Source: Styela clava (Eukaryota > Chordata > Ascidiacea > Stolidobranchia > Styelidae). Taken from it: a stretch of DNA of 64,000 bases. The stretch is taken from contig NC_135255.1 in the NCBI RefSeq assembly GCF_964204865.1, positions 11,375,135 through 11,439,134 of the forward strand, given 5' to 3'. Position 1 is the stretch's first letter. Every line of letters starts with the position of its first letter. The translations under genes were made by a program, and so were the position numbers. The notes beneath the pieces were generated by a model that saw only the letters and a program-made list of their open reading frames with translations, was not told the origin of the DNA and did not search any database. Shown one piece after another: positions 11,455 to 23,677 of this stretch.

Positions 11455-11890
11455 GCACTCAGTTATTGGACACGTTTAGTGGCTATAACGATCGTTTCAA
11501 TATTATGTTGTTGTTGTTCTCGTTCTTTGACACGTTTTTAAAAAGTCGCTTTTCTCTTCGAATACTGGACCAATAGCTTTGAAATTTTCAGTGGTTAAAG
11601 ATTAATTTTTTCGCTAGAAGGCTATTACTTTTATTTATTTCAAAATTTTGCGTGAATTCTATGAAATTTGATATTTCGTCTAAAATTTTGCTGTATTATT
11701 TTTTATCCATGGGAACACGGATTTTAGTCAGTGTCATGACTGGCTGTACGTTTTGATTCTGCAAAATTCTTGCTACTGGAAATTCAGAACTTTTTTGAGG
11801 GTACCGGTAGCGTCAAAGGTACCGGTAAGGACTGATTCGCTCTGGTCTAACGTGTCCATATATTTGTGCGTAGCTCTCTTGTTAGTATAG
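11455..11890 (+). repeat. dispersed repeat family A, copy 2
   Basis: Closely matches 1180-1640 in the same orientation, including the 'ttggacacg', 'aatactggaccaat' and 'gggaacacgg' blocks, with scattered indels. Confidence 0.7.
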
Positions 11891-13098
11891 GCATTGTAAA
11901 AGAGAGGAAGATTAAAATTGCTCGCACGCATCAAATTAAATGATCTGAAAACTCGTTTCGTGGGAACACCATTCAAAATTGGCACTTCTCCGCGAGCGGT
12001 ACAAATTTTCTTATCGAGCCACAGTTTGCACATCCCTGTTTTAATGCATTCTGAAACTATCGTCGGGGCCACATGCAACTTTTACTCTGGTTATTATGAA
12101 ATATAAAATAATTAATGTAATGCATATTCAGTCAATTTTTTTGTACTAAAATAAATCGTAGTTTTTTGATATCTTATCCCAGACCTAGGGCTTTCTCTTG
12201 AAAAATAAAAAATAATAGGAGTGGCAGAGCGGAGTCAGTGTTGTGAGAATATATCGGATTTGTAGGATTCGCAACATCGCAAAAATACGAATCCCAACTA
12301 GCAATAAATACTGTATAATCAGACAGTATTCCAATTTTTGGTATTGCCATGTTATTTTTTTTAAGTGATGCTCTTATTTTGACGTAAATCGGCGCAACGC
12401 AATTAATTCAACAAAGCAATACCTATTAAATAGTCTAGTATTGGTCGTGAATACCTGGCACAACTGAAAAATTATTAGCCAGTAAAAAGTCGGTTCTTTC
12501 AGCGCTACAATTACAGGAGCCGTTTTGCTAGGATTTCGGGACGATCAATATTTATTTTGAACCGCTTTTAAAAATCCTGACTATGGCCTGATTAAGATAA
12601 ATTACGTTGAAGCAATTTATTAATTGTACCAATATAAATTTGGGTAGACTTTGGGATTTTATCGTAGATCTTGGGATTTTTCTAACAACGATATCTCATG
12701 AAAAATAATCACAACTGGCTGTCAAGACAGCAGAAACTCTTCCTACGAAATTTATTCGTTTCGGAATCCCCTTCGCAGGTAGAAAATTCTGAAAGTAAGG
12801 ACCCAGTTTACACATAAACGCCTTAATTCGTTCTAAGACTACATAAAACTCGGACATAACTTTGGTATAAATATAATACTGGGTAAACCCTTAACAATTA
12901 CATGTTAGAATTAAATTACCACATAATAAATAGAAAATGTACACATAGAAAGAATAGAGAAATAATAAATAAAAACAACGAACGTAGACCGTGGAGAGTG
13001 AGAGGGCGGCGGTCGGAGTTTTTTTTTATTTCATTTTGCTCACTAAACCATTCGATGATTCAGAAAACCGCAAATATTATTACACGATCATTGTCATA
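11891..13098. other. intergenic, nothing recognised
   Basis: AT-rich; short chance frames only. Confidence 0.5.
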
Positions 13099-13106
13099 AT
13101 CAAATG

Positions 13107-13347
13107 GGTACTCCCGAAGTAGTCTATGTGAACCAAGTTGGCGGACACCGAAACGTAGTATGTGTGCCAGGTTAGGATTGGGTCATAATTCCAGGTACAA
13201 GTACTACGGAAATCACTTGGCTAGTCACGGAACTCATAATGGAACAAAAATAGGGAAATTTGGAATAAAATTGTGGCTTAACTCTAACCTGGTACACATA
13301 CTACGTTCCGGTGTCCGCCATCTTGGTGCACATACTTCTGGGTCGCC
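13107..13347. mobile_element. MITE family M1, copy 1 (241 bp)
   Basis: Long inverted repeats carry a 'gtgtccgccatcttggt' type sequence on the right and its complement on the left. The element is flanked by a direct 8-bp repeat ATCAAATG at 13099-13106 and 13348-13355. It has no coding capacity. The 8-bp duplication fits hAT-type or P-type transposases; the mobilising family is not known. Confidence 0.8.
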
Positions 13348-13355
13348 ATCAAATG

Positions 13356-14239
13356 GGTTAACCCGACATAATTTGCTTTTAGAATAAAATATCTCGACTA
13401 AATTTAAATATACGATAATAATTTCGTATATATATTATTCGTAAAATATTTTCAATCAAAAACGTCCTCGACGTAATATAAGCAATTCGAGTCAGCGCTA
13501 ATTCTCTTCGAAATCTTTTCAGGTGGCTGTAATTTATTGCCGTGCGCACGGCTGCCTTCGATTACGATAAAAATGAAGTAATTGTAAAATGTTTTCAATC
13601 GGAACGTGGACCGCGGCGCTAGGATATGTGCGCTTATAAACTCGAAAAAAAAAACGATATTCGAAGGTCGCGATATTCGAATATTACATTCGAATTGGAC
13701 ATCCCTGATTCAAGCACTGCATTAAATCAATCTCAAATAACTGTACACGCGGTATTTAAATTTTCGGCCTTCTGTATGTTGAAAATCTGAAAAGATCCAA
13801 CTATTTTTACGAGTGGCGTAATTCGGCGAATGTTTTAGGACCCATTCATGTAAATTTCCGAATTCTGATCTCCAGACCGCTTTGGAAATCTTGGCTGTGC
13901 CACTGAAAGTGTGTATTGTAATGCGAGTCTAATCGACCCTTTTTTATGACATTTTGATAAGTATTTCGCAAGCCTTCATACACGGAAATTATAGGGGAAT
14001 CCATCCTCTAAGAATCAATCGATTTTTACGATCACCTATTTTTATCAAGATCCCCATTAGCTAAATCATTGAGCTGAAGTTACAAACGTTCTATTACTAC
14101 CAAATATCCCACATATCGTGCTTCAAAACATTAGATTTTTTACAAAGTATGGTTGTCTCTTCACCCAGTAATTCCCATGCATTCGCGTGAGCGAAATATA
14201 TCAAGCTAACTATGGTACGATTTCACATGAGTCAAAGTG
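13356..14239. other. intergenic with a hAT-like terminus
   Basis: 13675-13709 ends 'cgaattggacatccctg', which looks like one terminus of a hAT MITE; the partner end was not found. Otherwise nothing is recognised. Confidence 0.4.
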
Positions 14240-14247
14240 ACTATAAG

Positions 14248-14486
14248 GGGTTCCCGAAGTATGCGAACCAAGATGACGGACATCGGAATGTAATATGTGT
14301 ACTTGGTTAGGGTTAGGCCATAATTTTAGCTATAAATACTACGGGAGGCTCTTGGCTAGTCTTCGAACTGATAATAGCACTAAAATAAGGAAAATTGATT
14401 GGAAAAAAATTATCGCCTAACCCTAACCTGTTACCCATGTTACGTTTCGATGTCCGCCATCTTGGTTCGCATACTTCGGGAGCACC
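14248..14486. mobile_element. MITE family M1, copy 2 (239 bp)
   Basis: Same inverted-repeat structure as 13107-13347, with flanking 8-bp repeat GACTATAA at 14240-14247 and 14487-14494. The right copy of that repeat is followed directly by a perfect hairpin at 14497-14523. Confidence 0.8.
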
Positions 14487-15621
14487 GACTATAAACCATT
14501 GAGGTGTTATATACACCTCAATGCTATAAACCAAGTGGAAACATCAAGTGCAATGATGCATGTCGGACGCCATTTTGTGTCCAGCTAATCGGTGGAAACC
14601 ATTGAGGTGTATGTAACCAATGACATTAAACAACATGATGCGCAACTACGGCGTTTTTGGCCGAAGATCGTATCCGATAGCACGCTCCAATGCACATACT
14701 TGACGAGACGAAAACGAGCGGATGTGTGCTGCTTTCAAGCATAGCACGAATGGTGTTCGTGCCGGCTTTGACAGTTGTTGTCGATTTTAATGATATTTTG
14801 GAAAGTTGAGGTAAAAAGAAATCGGAAAAAGGTAAGGTAAATACTATTGTTGTATATCACACCCGGGCATCGCACTGTTAAGTACATGTGGGAAAGCCAG
14901 CTTTTGTCAAATACTACGAAGTTATTAATTCAGTACGGTACGTAGTTGCCCATTTGCCAAAATTGCATATTTACTTACCCCTTATGGTTTCAAATAGTTC
15001 ATGTACCTCCATTTAGATTTTTTTTAATCAGTGAGGATTGAATCAAAGAGTTAACAAGTTCACCTAACATTTCACTCATACCGGTCTATATTGTATAGTC
15101 TGATCTCTCAAGTATATGGAGTCACGAATGCTTGTAATTTTCTGACTAAATTCCTTTATTAGTTGGTTTATATACCAAATTCAGTAAAACATTTTTTACA
15201 TTAAACATGAGATATTGGATTTATTAGCTTTTCCATTCTAAATCATATAGACTGCTTCATTTATTCTTGACGAAAGTTTATAAATCTCCTGTCCTTCTTC
15301 AGATGTGAATGTGGACAAACCTGTCTAAGCATTGTGAGACTCCTGCAGCACAAGAGGCAATAGCAAAAATAGTATGTATATCAATCAAGAAATTGAGCCG
15401 ACATAAAGCAAAAGTTTCAACTAATCGTCTAATCTCAATTTTCTATTACTTATTCACAGGACAACTACAGCAGAAGGGGAGATATCAGAAGTCTGGCTAC
15501 ATATCAGTGACCGTGTGATTCCAAGAAATATATTTAGAGTACTCCATAAATGTTTGCAATAGAAGAACAACCTATGGGAGGCATGCAAAGACATTTGACC
15601 CTCCGGTAGAGTTGTGTATGG

Positions 15622-15837
15622 CACCCACCCAAATATTAATATGTAATTGCATTTGAAATTAAAGAAAATAATGAAACTTAATCCAACTGTTTAGTTGCAT
15701 CACAACATATGTCACAAACTAAAACTATCTTAAAAATATCTTTCAAGTATACATTATCAAAAACTGTTTGCGGCCCTTTTTACAATTTCCAAAATGCAAT
15801 GCGGCTCTCGAAAACCCATGAGTTTGGCACCACTGAT
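15622..15837. mobile_element. truncated nested hAT, right end only
   Basis: Matches the right end of the nested hAT complete in copies 2 and 3, ending in 'gagtttggcaccactg'. Its left part is gone with the internal deletion of copy 1. Confidence 0.65.
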
Positions 15838-16135
15838 CTATTCTAGACGATTCAAGCATTGCTTTGGGAAATAATATCACTTCAATCAAATTGAAAAAAA
15901 TCTTGCTATATTAAATACAAAATCGTTGTTATCATAAAGGTAAACTAATTCAGCCACTCGAAATATACTGGCCTTCACAAAGCAATGGAGGCAAAATTGA
16001 GAGTTCATGAGCTATGAACTTATGTTCTTTTCTTTGTCTTGAACTTTTCATACTCCACAGCCGCTATTAATTATTTTTTAGTTTTAAATACCATGTGATG
16101 GTCATACATATCTTTAACTTGTATATTCTGATGAT

Positions 16136-16327
16136 GTGTTATCTCAATGTGTCAAACTATTAATTAGTGTGCATATTTTGCTTCCAGGTGACATAAATGT
16201 ATTGTCTTGTTTATTACCTCAGCTTGGAGTATTGACAAGAAAGAATCCACAATTAATAGGAATTATAAACAGCCAACAACCAATGAGAATTATATGCGAA
16301 ATCCCTCAGAATAAATTTGTCTTCTAA
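16136..16327 (+). pseudogene. exon-like frame inside the transposon, function unknown
   Basis: A frame after a splice-acceptor-like CTTCCAG near 16180 encodes a peptide with PQLGVLTR and, at the end, PQNKFVF before a stop. Related sequence occurs at 19930-20122 and 29160-29347 in the other copies, partly with indels. The frame is preserved better than its flanks, which suggests a former exon, either of the transposase or of cargo. I do not recognise the family. Confidence 0.3.
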
Positions 16328-16749
16328 AATCGGAGGAAGGCAAAACATATAGGTAGTTTCCATTCACACAAGTCTTTCAAGAAGACTTGCTCGAGCCAAA
16401 CTAAATGAGCATGGCCAGGTGATCGGTAAGGCTGCAGGTTGAATTCAGCCCTGCAACCTCCTGCATAGAAGATAATATTAATTAGTGGGCTATGAGGTGA
16501 ATTCCTAGATTTAAACAAACCTATCTACGAGGCATTATGTACCAGCAATGTTACCTACGATTAACTGAATATGTAATATGTCTAATTAATTCACCTACAA
16601 AAGCAAGTTCGATAGGTGCAAACTTTGTGTTATGGAATTGTATCACAGCACCGTTAGGAGAAGTAAAAACAGTTTTTCTGTCCAGTATGACACCCTCTTT
16701 AAATGAAATTTCAATGTTTAAGCGCAAACATTAAAATTACTAACTTTGA

Positions 16750-16814
16750 AATTTGTTATTATCTGCAAAATGTTCCACACAAATCTTTCTGCTATCGCGT
16801 TTGTAATCTTCTCT
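16750..16814 (-). pseudogene. THAP zinc-finger remnant, copy 1
   Basis: Minus-strand peptide with REDYKRDS then KICVEHF: the second half of a C2CH THAP finger. Equivalents are at 20528-20592 and 29745-29809. The N-terminal CxxC half lies upstream on the minus strand and could not be read in one frame. Confidence 0.45.
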
Positions 16815-17109
16815 GATAAAAAACGTCTATGATGACCAGAATTGCTCTTTACAGCTTGTCTGCCATTCCAGCTTTCCAAGTGAGTGAAACTTCTTGGATA
16901 TAGAGATTATTCTCTTTCGTTACAGTCGCAAATAGGCAGGTACTACACGTAAGGAAGGCGCCAAGTAGCAAAAGCGAGCTGAAAACGGTCGCGAAGGGCG
17001 ACGAGAAATATGTGCATTGGAGCGTATCATGAAATACAATCTTTCGCTTGTAGTCTTACGGAGTGACGTCAGAGTTGCCTATCATGTTGTTTAATGTCAT
17101 TGATGTGAC

Positions 17110-20100
17110 CAATGACATTAAACAACATGATGCGCAACTCAGGCATTTTTGGCCGAAGATCGTATCCGATAGCACGCTCCAATGCACATACTTGACGAGA
17201 CGAAAACGAGCGGATGTGTGCTGCTTTCAAGGCATAGCACTAATGGTGTTCGTTCCTGCTTTGACAGTTGTTGTCGATTTTAATGATATATTGGAAAATT
17301 GAAGGTAAAAATAAATCGGAAAAAAGTAAGGTAAATACTATTGTTGTATATCACACCCGGGCATTGCACTGTTAAGTACATATGGGAAAGCCAGCTTTTG
17401 TCAAATACTACGAAGTTATTAAATCAGTACGGTACGTAGTTGCCCATTTGCCGAAATTGCATATTTACTTACCCCTTACGGTTTCAAATAGTTCATGCAC
17501 CTTCAATTAGATTATTTTTAATCAGTGAGGATATATACTCATTGCTGTAACATACTATTGCTCATTCACTTTTATTTGCGTATTGAATCAAAGGGTTAAC
17601 AAGTTCACCTAACATTTCACTCATACCGGTCTATATTGTATAGTAATTTTCTGACTAAACCCCTTTATTAGTTGGTTTATATACCAAATTCAGTAAAACA
17701 TTTTTTACATAAAACATGAGATATTGGATTTATTAGCTTTTCCAATCTAAATCATATAGACTGCTTTATTTATTCTTAACGAACATTATTAAATCTCCTC
17801 TCTTTCTTTAGATGTAAAAGTTGTGGGAAAACCTGTCTAAGCATTGTGGGACTCCTGCAGCACAAGAGGCAATAGCAAAAATAGAAAGTATATCAATCAA
17901 GTAATTAAGCCGACATGAAGCAAAACTTTCAACTATTCGTCCAACCTCAATTTCCTATTATTTATTCACAGGACAACTGTAGCAGAAGGGGAGATATCAG
18001 AAGTCTGGCGACATATCAGTGACAGTGTGATTCCAAGAAATACAATCAGAATACTCCATAAATGTTTGCAATAGAAGAACAACCTATGGAGACATGCAAA
18101 GACATTTGACCCTCCGGTAGAGTTGTGTATGGCCCCTACATCCTGCCGGGCTTGAGGAAAATAACTAAAAATTCCAAAGCGTAAGATTGCATAAGCGGTC
18201 TTATTCGTAAAAAGGCACAAAACATGCCGGACATACTTAAAACAGCTTTGGAAAATGAGGATTATGGGTCACTCACTACACCTGTGTTATATTTGATTCA
18301 TCAACTTTTGGTAGTAGGCCTACTAAAGAAGAAATTCAGGAAAGGGTATAATCATGATTCATGATAAAATACTGTTTTATATTTAGAACAGCTTCAATCT
18401 AGACCAGGGATATCAAACTCGCGGCCCCGGAGAACTTCCAGTGCGGCCCTCGAACGATTAACAATAATTGTAATTGTATTTTGGAGTTTTTTTTTATCTA
18501 AGTGTAATAGATTTTTCAACCCTTTTAAATTGAATATTCACACAGAAAGCAATTTACTGAAAGTAGTTTTGGAAAATTAATTTCTTTGTTCACATTTTGA
18601 CCTAATTAAGAATACACATCAAGCTAGCAAAAGAATACTTGAATAAAACACTTGAGTGAATAAATTGATCGCAAAGTACATGAAGAAGGTGGCATTTTCG
18701 AAGAAAATGGGAGTTGCAATATTTCTGCATTTCACAAAATTTTGAAGCACATTGTTCAATTTGTCATATTTTCATCAGTACAATAAAAAAACACAATAAG
18801 CTCAGCAGTCAATATGACAATTTCGAAGACCAACTTCGAACAGAAAATTACCATGTGTTTGTATATTAATATAAATATACAACGAATTAGTTACTAAAAA
18901 TTAATATCAATAATAATTCAAGCAATCCTATGCCATGCAATGTGGCGCGAAATGTCGTGTCGAAAATATCTGTCATTTGTTTTTTTACTGATCTATTCAT
19001 GAAATGATAAAAGAAACTTTTTTGCATTACTGGAATTAATTAAACATTCGCAAAGATCCAGATTAACCCATGATCATGTGACCTCGTTAGTTAGAGTTGG
19101 TACTATAAAATCATTTCAGACTTGCCTTAGTATGCTGGTGACACAAAAAAGATGCCAAACGTCAGGACAAATGTAATTAAAAAAACATTGAGTTTATACT
19201 GTAGTATTTTTGTTAATTTCAAGTCCATGTATTTAGACTAAGTCATTTTTAGTGTATGTATTATTCTTTCCTTATCCAAAGCTTGTTCAAAAATGATTTT
19301 GATGGTTGTATAAAGAATTTTATGATTTTTTGTAATAAATACAGTAACTTGCAATAATAGTGGGATGCAAATATTAATATGTAATTGCATTTGAAATTAA
19401 AGAAAATAATAAAACTTAATCCAACTGTTTAGTTGCATCACAATATATGTCACAAACTAAAACTATCTGAAAAATATCTTTCAAGTATACATTATCAAAA
19501 AGTGTTTTTGGCCCTTTTTACAATTTCCAAAATGCAATGCGGCTCTCAAAAACCCTTGAGTTTGACACCACTGATCTATTCTAGACGATTCAAGCATTGC
19601 TTTGGGAAATAATATCACTGCAATTAAATTGAAAAAAATCTCGCTATATTGAATACAAAATCGTTGCTATCATAAAGGTAAACCAATTCAGCCACTCGGA
19701 ATATATTGGCCTTCACAAAGCAATGGAGGCAAAATTGAGAGTTCATGAGCTATGAACTTATGTTCTTTTCTTTGTCTTGAACTTTATATACTCCACAGCC
19801 CCTATTAATTTTTTTTTAATTTTAATTACCATGTGATGGTCATACATATCTTTAACTTGTATTTTCTGTCATGATGTATTATCTCAATGTGTCGAACTTT
19901 TAATTAGTGTGCATATTTTGCTTCCAGATGACATAAATGTACAGTATTGTCTTGTTTATTACCTCAGCTTGGAGTATTGACAAGAAAAAGGTGCCCGTAA
20001 ACTACGTAAAAAAATTTTTAACTCTTTGTTATAATCAGAATTCACAATTAATAGGAATCATAAACAGCCAACAATCAATGAGAATTATATGCCAAATCCC

Positions 20101-20883
20101 TCAGAATAAATTTGTCTTCTAAAATCGGAGGAAGGCAAAACATATAGGTAGTTTCTATTCATACAAGTCTTTCAAGAAGACTTGCTCGAGCCAAACTAAA
20201 TGAGCATCGTCAGATGATCGGTAAGTCTGCAAGTTGAATCAGCCCTGCAACCTCCTACATAGAAGATAATATTAATTAGTGGGCTATGAACTAAATTTAG
20301 ACACAAACCTATCTACGAGGCATTATGTACCAGCAATGTTACCTACGGTTAACTAAATATGTAATATATATGTCTAATAAATTAACCTACTAAAGCATGT
20401 TCGATAGGTGCAAACTTTGTGTTATGGAATTGTATCACAGCACCGTTAAGAGAAGTAAAAACAGTTTTGCATGACACTCTCTTTAAATGAAATTTCAATG
20501 TTTTAAGCGAAAACATTAAAATTACTAACTTTGTCATTATCTGCAAAATGTTCTACACAAATCTTTACGCTATCGCGTTTGTAATCTTCTCTGATAAAAA
20601 AAAACGTCTATGATGTCCAGAATTACTCTTTACAGCTTGTCTGCCATTCCAGCTTCCCAAGTGAGCAAAACTTCTTAGATATAGAGATTATTTTCTTTCG
20701 TTACAGGCGCAAAAAGGTAGGCACTACACGTAAAGTAGACGTCGAGTAGCAAAAGCGAGCGGAAAACGGTCGCGAAAGGCGACGAGAAATATATGCATTG
20801 GAGCGTATCATGAAATACAATCTTTCGCATGTAGTCTTATGGAGTGACGTCAGAGTTGCCTATCATGTTGTTTAATGTCATTG
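17110..20883 (-). mobile_element. THAP-bearing, P-element-like transposon, copy 2
   Basis: A 3774-bp element with the same terminal inverted repeats as copy 1. It starts 7 bp after copy 1 ends. Flanks are ATGTGAC (17103-17109) and ATGTAAC (20884-20890), so the two-element array as a whole is bounded by ATGTAAC on both sides. It contains the nested hAT 18405-19573, the exon-like frame at 19930-20122 and the minus-strand THAP remnant at 20528-20592. No intact transposase frame survives. Confidence 0.65.
18405..19573. mobile_element. nested hAT-type element in copy 2
   Basis: The left end starts cagggatatcaaactcgcgg and the right end finishes gagtttgacaccactg, an inverted pair typical of hAT elements. 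Flanks atctagac and atctattc are a decayed 8-bp duplication. No transposase frame is visible. The same insertion at the same site in copy 3 shows it predates the spread of the host element. Confidence 0.7.
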
Positions 20884-20890
20884 ATGTAAC

Positions 20891-21426
20891 TAGAGAGCGC
20901 ATAGGATCAAAAATTTGCCGAATTGAAGGTCGCGGCGGCCATCTTGGTACGCGCGATTTTCTGCTTGCGGATGCAGTGAGTAGGTTGGATTTGCTGTGTC
21001 AGTGGTGCAAAATAATTTGAGGAAATTCATCGTTCTGCGCGTTGTAGTGAATTTTCACGCTATTGTTGGTGGTTTAGCCATTAACTTGGAAACGGATAAC
21101 ACAAAACGTGTATGCACATGAGTTGAAGAATCAAGTTTTGAAAGTCAGGTGGGTACGGTGCCGTACCGGTAGAATTTATATATGTGATTCGGTATAGATA
21201 CCGGTAGTAATACCATGACACCTAATATACGGAAGCATGTTCTGTAAATTAAGTCGGCTGAAATGCACGGTTTTGTCAGATTGCTGACATACCGGTACAG
21301 GTACCGTATTATTCGCTAACTAGGTTGTGCGTGATTCTGATGTGTTTATACATAATGCAATGGCAGTCTAGGTCTGAATCAATGAACAAGCTCAAATTGG
21401 AATTTGTTGAATAGACATTATTTGTT
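20891..21426. other. intergenic, CpG-richer stretch
   Basis: 20891-21010 is less AT-rich and has several CpGs (cgcggcggcc). Around 21150-21310 lie 'ggtaccg' palindromic motifs like those at 4955-5110. No gene recognised. Confidence 0.4.
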
Positions 21427-21783
21427 ATGACTAATTTTGCTTTTCATTTAAAAATAAATTTTACCAGAGAAACAACATTCACCCATGTGAAGCGAAATAC
21501 CAGTAAGTCATCCAGCAAGCAATCTGCACGTAGTAAGCCATTTCCCTCCAAATTTGAATTATTAGATGGATCTTGTTGTGTAGTAATCGCTCTTCTGTTT
21601 ATCAAGCCTACAGTATCAAATGATTCGAAATTTTCAGAGGAAAAGATTGTTACTGTCGCTAGAAGGCTATTACTTTTACTTAAACAGAGAAAATACAACA
21701 AAGACTTATCCGAATTTAGGCTTCCCGTATCAAAATATGTTGATAACAAAAATTCAGCCTGGGTTTACTTAGCTTTCATTTAA
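21427..21783 (+). CDS. 118-codon open frame, unrecognised
   Basis: The open frame is rich in Ser, Lys and Phe with no recognisable domain. Its later part (about 21655-21685) matches a block of repeat family A, so at least that part is repeat-derived. It runs directly into the 65-bp satellite. It may be a fortuitous frame; an exon cannot be excluded. Confidence 0.2.
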   Translation: MTNFAFHLKINFTRETTFTHVKRNTSKSSSKQSARSKPFPSKFELLDGSCCVVIALLFIKPTVSNDSKFSEEKIVTVARRLLLLLKQRKYNKDLSEFRLPVSKYVDNKNSAWVYLAFI

Positions 21784-21784
21784 T

Positions 21785-22485
21785 GCCTATAAGCATATTT
21801 GCTTATTTCTCTTTTTCCACGTCTTTATAAATTTCATTTTCGCATATTTTTAGTATGCCATCTTTGCTTATTTCTCTTACACGTTTCTATAAATTTCAAT
21901 TTCGCATATTTTTAGTATGCAATCTTTGCTTATTTCTTTTTTTACACGTCCCTATGAATTTCAATTTGCATATTTTTAGTATGCCATATTCGCTTATTTC
22001 TCCTTTTACATGTCCCCATGAATTTCAATTTTGCATATTTTTAGTATGCCATATTCGCTTATTTCTCTTTTTACACGTCCCTATGAATTTCAATTCCGCA
22101 TCTTTTTAGTATGCCATATTCGCTTCTTTCTCTTTTTACACGTCCCTATAAATTTCAATTTCGCATATTTTTAGTATGCCATATTCGCTTATTTCTCTTT
22201 TTACACGTTCCTATGAATTTCAATTTCGCATATTTTTAGTATGCCATATTCGCTTATTTCTCTTTTACACGTCCCTATGAATTTCAATTTCGCATATTTT
22301 TAGTATGCCATATTCGCTTCTTTCTCTTTTTACACGTCCCTATGAATTTCAATTTCGCATATTTTTAGTATGCCATATTCGCTTCTTTCTCTTTTTACAC
22401 GTCCCTATGAATTTCAATTTCGCATATTTTTAATATGCCATATTCGCTTCTTTCTCTTTTTACAGTCCCTATAAATTTCAATTTC
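21785..22485. repeat. 65-bp tandem repeat, about 10-11 units
   Basis: A unit of about 65 bp repeats head to tail with few changes. Each unit contains the palindrome GCATA-ttttta-TATGC and the block cgtccctatgaatttcaatt. The first units at the left are more diverged, and the last breaks off near 22485. There is no spacer variation. Confidence 0.9.
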
Positions 22486-23677
22486 TCGCGATTATCGTAC
22501 AAAAATCGGCAAATTTGAAAAGCGTGAAATTTTTTTAAAAAGCTTCCGAATTAAATAACAAAAACTTCGATTTGTTCTTGTTTTAACCTAATATGACATC
22601 GACACATTTGCACAGGGTAAAGATAGCTTTCGACATTAGATAGAATTTATCGTGCACCAGTAAAATTGTATAAGTTATTTCATTCAATGTTCTCCAATTC
22701 TTGACATGTCCACTGCGCCAACTTGAGTTAAACAACAACGTTCCCTAATTACTTCGTTACGCAATTACGTCGCAACGTTCAGTATGCAAAACACATATCG
22801 CTTTCCTTCGCAAGTGTGAAACGTCATTAACATAATGCATACGTTTAAATCAGGTACTATTTGAACTGGTATTATGATACCTGTTCACACCATGCCGAAA
22901 GTTTAAAGCCTGCGTTTTACATTAATCATTTCAGAAGCTGATGAAATGAATTTTCTCGGGAAAATTTTTCTTAATTTAAAGAGCTGTTGCAACAGTTGCT
23001 CTAAAAATTATAGAATGTAAACGGTCTCATGGCTAGCACATTGTGCGGCCTAATGAATTTCATCGAAGCATGTACATTATAAGGTACAAAATTTGAAAAC
23101 CAGCCGCGCGACTGGTGTTGCAGCCCTTATCAACTTATTATTGGCAGGATATTTCGATTTTTATGCGTCGGAAAATGTAAAATATTTACTAGGTGATCTA
23201 GCGACGCCATCATGTCGTCTACGTTCTCGTTGATAAAACCTAATTGTAATTTTATCAATATCCAACAGTGAAAAATTAGCCTTGATGTTTCCGGGGGACC
23301 CCTATAAAGACACGGGGTTCGAATTGTTTCTATGGAAAGTGTCAATCCCGATGAATGCCCACAATCGTTACTCTTTTTCGGTATTACACACATAATAAAT
23401 ATTTGAAAATTGATAGTTTTACCCAATATTCATGCCACCCATCCAAAAAAGCAATCGTATTTTTGCGCGAAGTATAAAGTATATTTCGCGCCAATATTAA
23501 TGCCTTTCATAATATATGTTCGCCTGTTACCTCTCTGACAGGTGAAGTTGCTTGAAATATAATTTCCCATCTTGCCACAATATCGCTTTTAAAATTTTAA
23601 AACGTTTTCTCAATTTAGGGTTAAATATTCACGAAGAAGAGGAGACAAATAAAATTATTGAAAAACGGTATGCTAGA
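22486..23677. other. intergenic, nothing recognised
   Basis: No gene supported. A minus-strand chance frame at 23130-23426 shows no family features. Confidence 0.45.

Larger units (their letters stand above)
14618..17102 (-). mobile_element. THAP-bearing, P-element-like transposon, copy 1 (internally deleted)
   Basis: Both ends carry the inverted repeat CAATGACATTAAACAACATG. A second inner match (GCTCCAATGCACATA) lies near the left end and in reverse near the right end. The 2485-bp copy lacks about 1.25 kb present in copies 2 and 3; the junction is near 15622. The left flank is ATGTAAC and the right flank ATGTGAC. On the minus strand at 16750-16814 an exon-like segment after an acceptor-like TTATCAG encodes a peptide with REDYKR and CVEHF. 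This matches the C-terminal half of a THAP zinc finger (the C-x2-H pair). The coding remnants are disrupted, so the copy is not autonomous. Confidence 0.65.

Noticed and set aside
17063-17302. 79-codon frame across the junction of transposon copies 1 and 2
   Set aside because: It runs through both terminal repeats and the 7-bp spacer, so it arises by chance from the junction.
21785-22485. CRISPR-like regular repeat
   Set aside because: Whole 65-bp units are repeated without unique spacers, in a eukaryotic context with no cas genes. It is a satellite.
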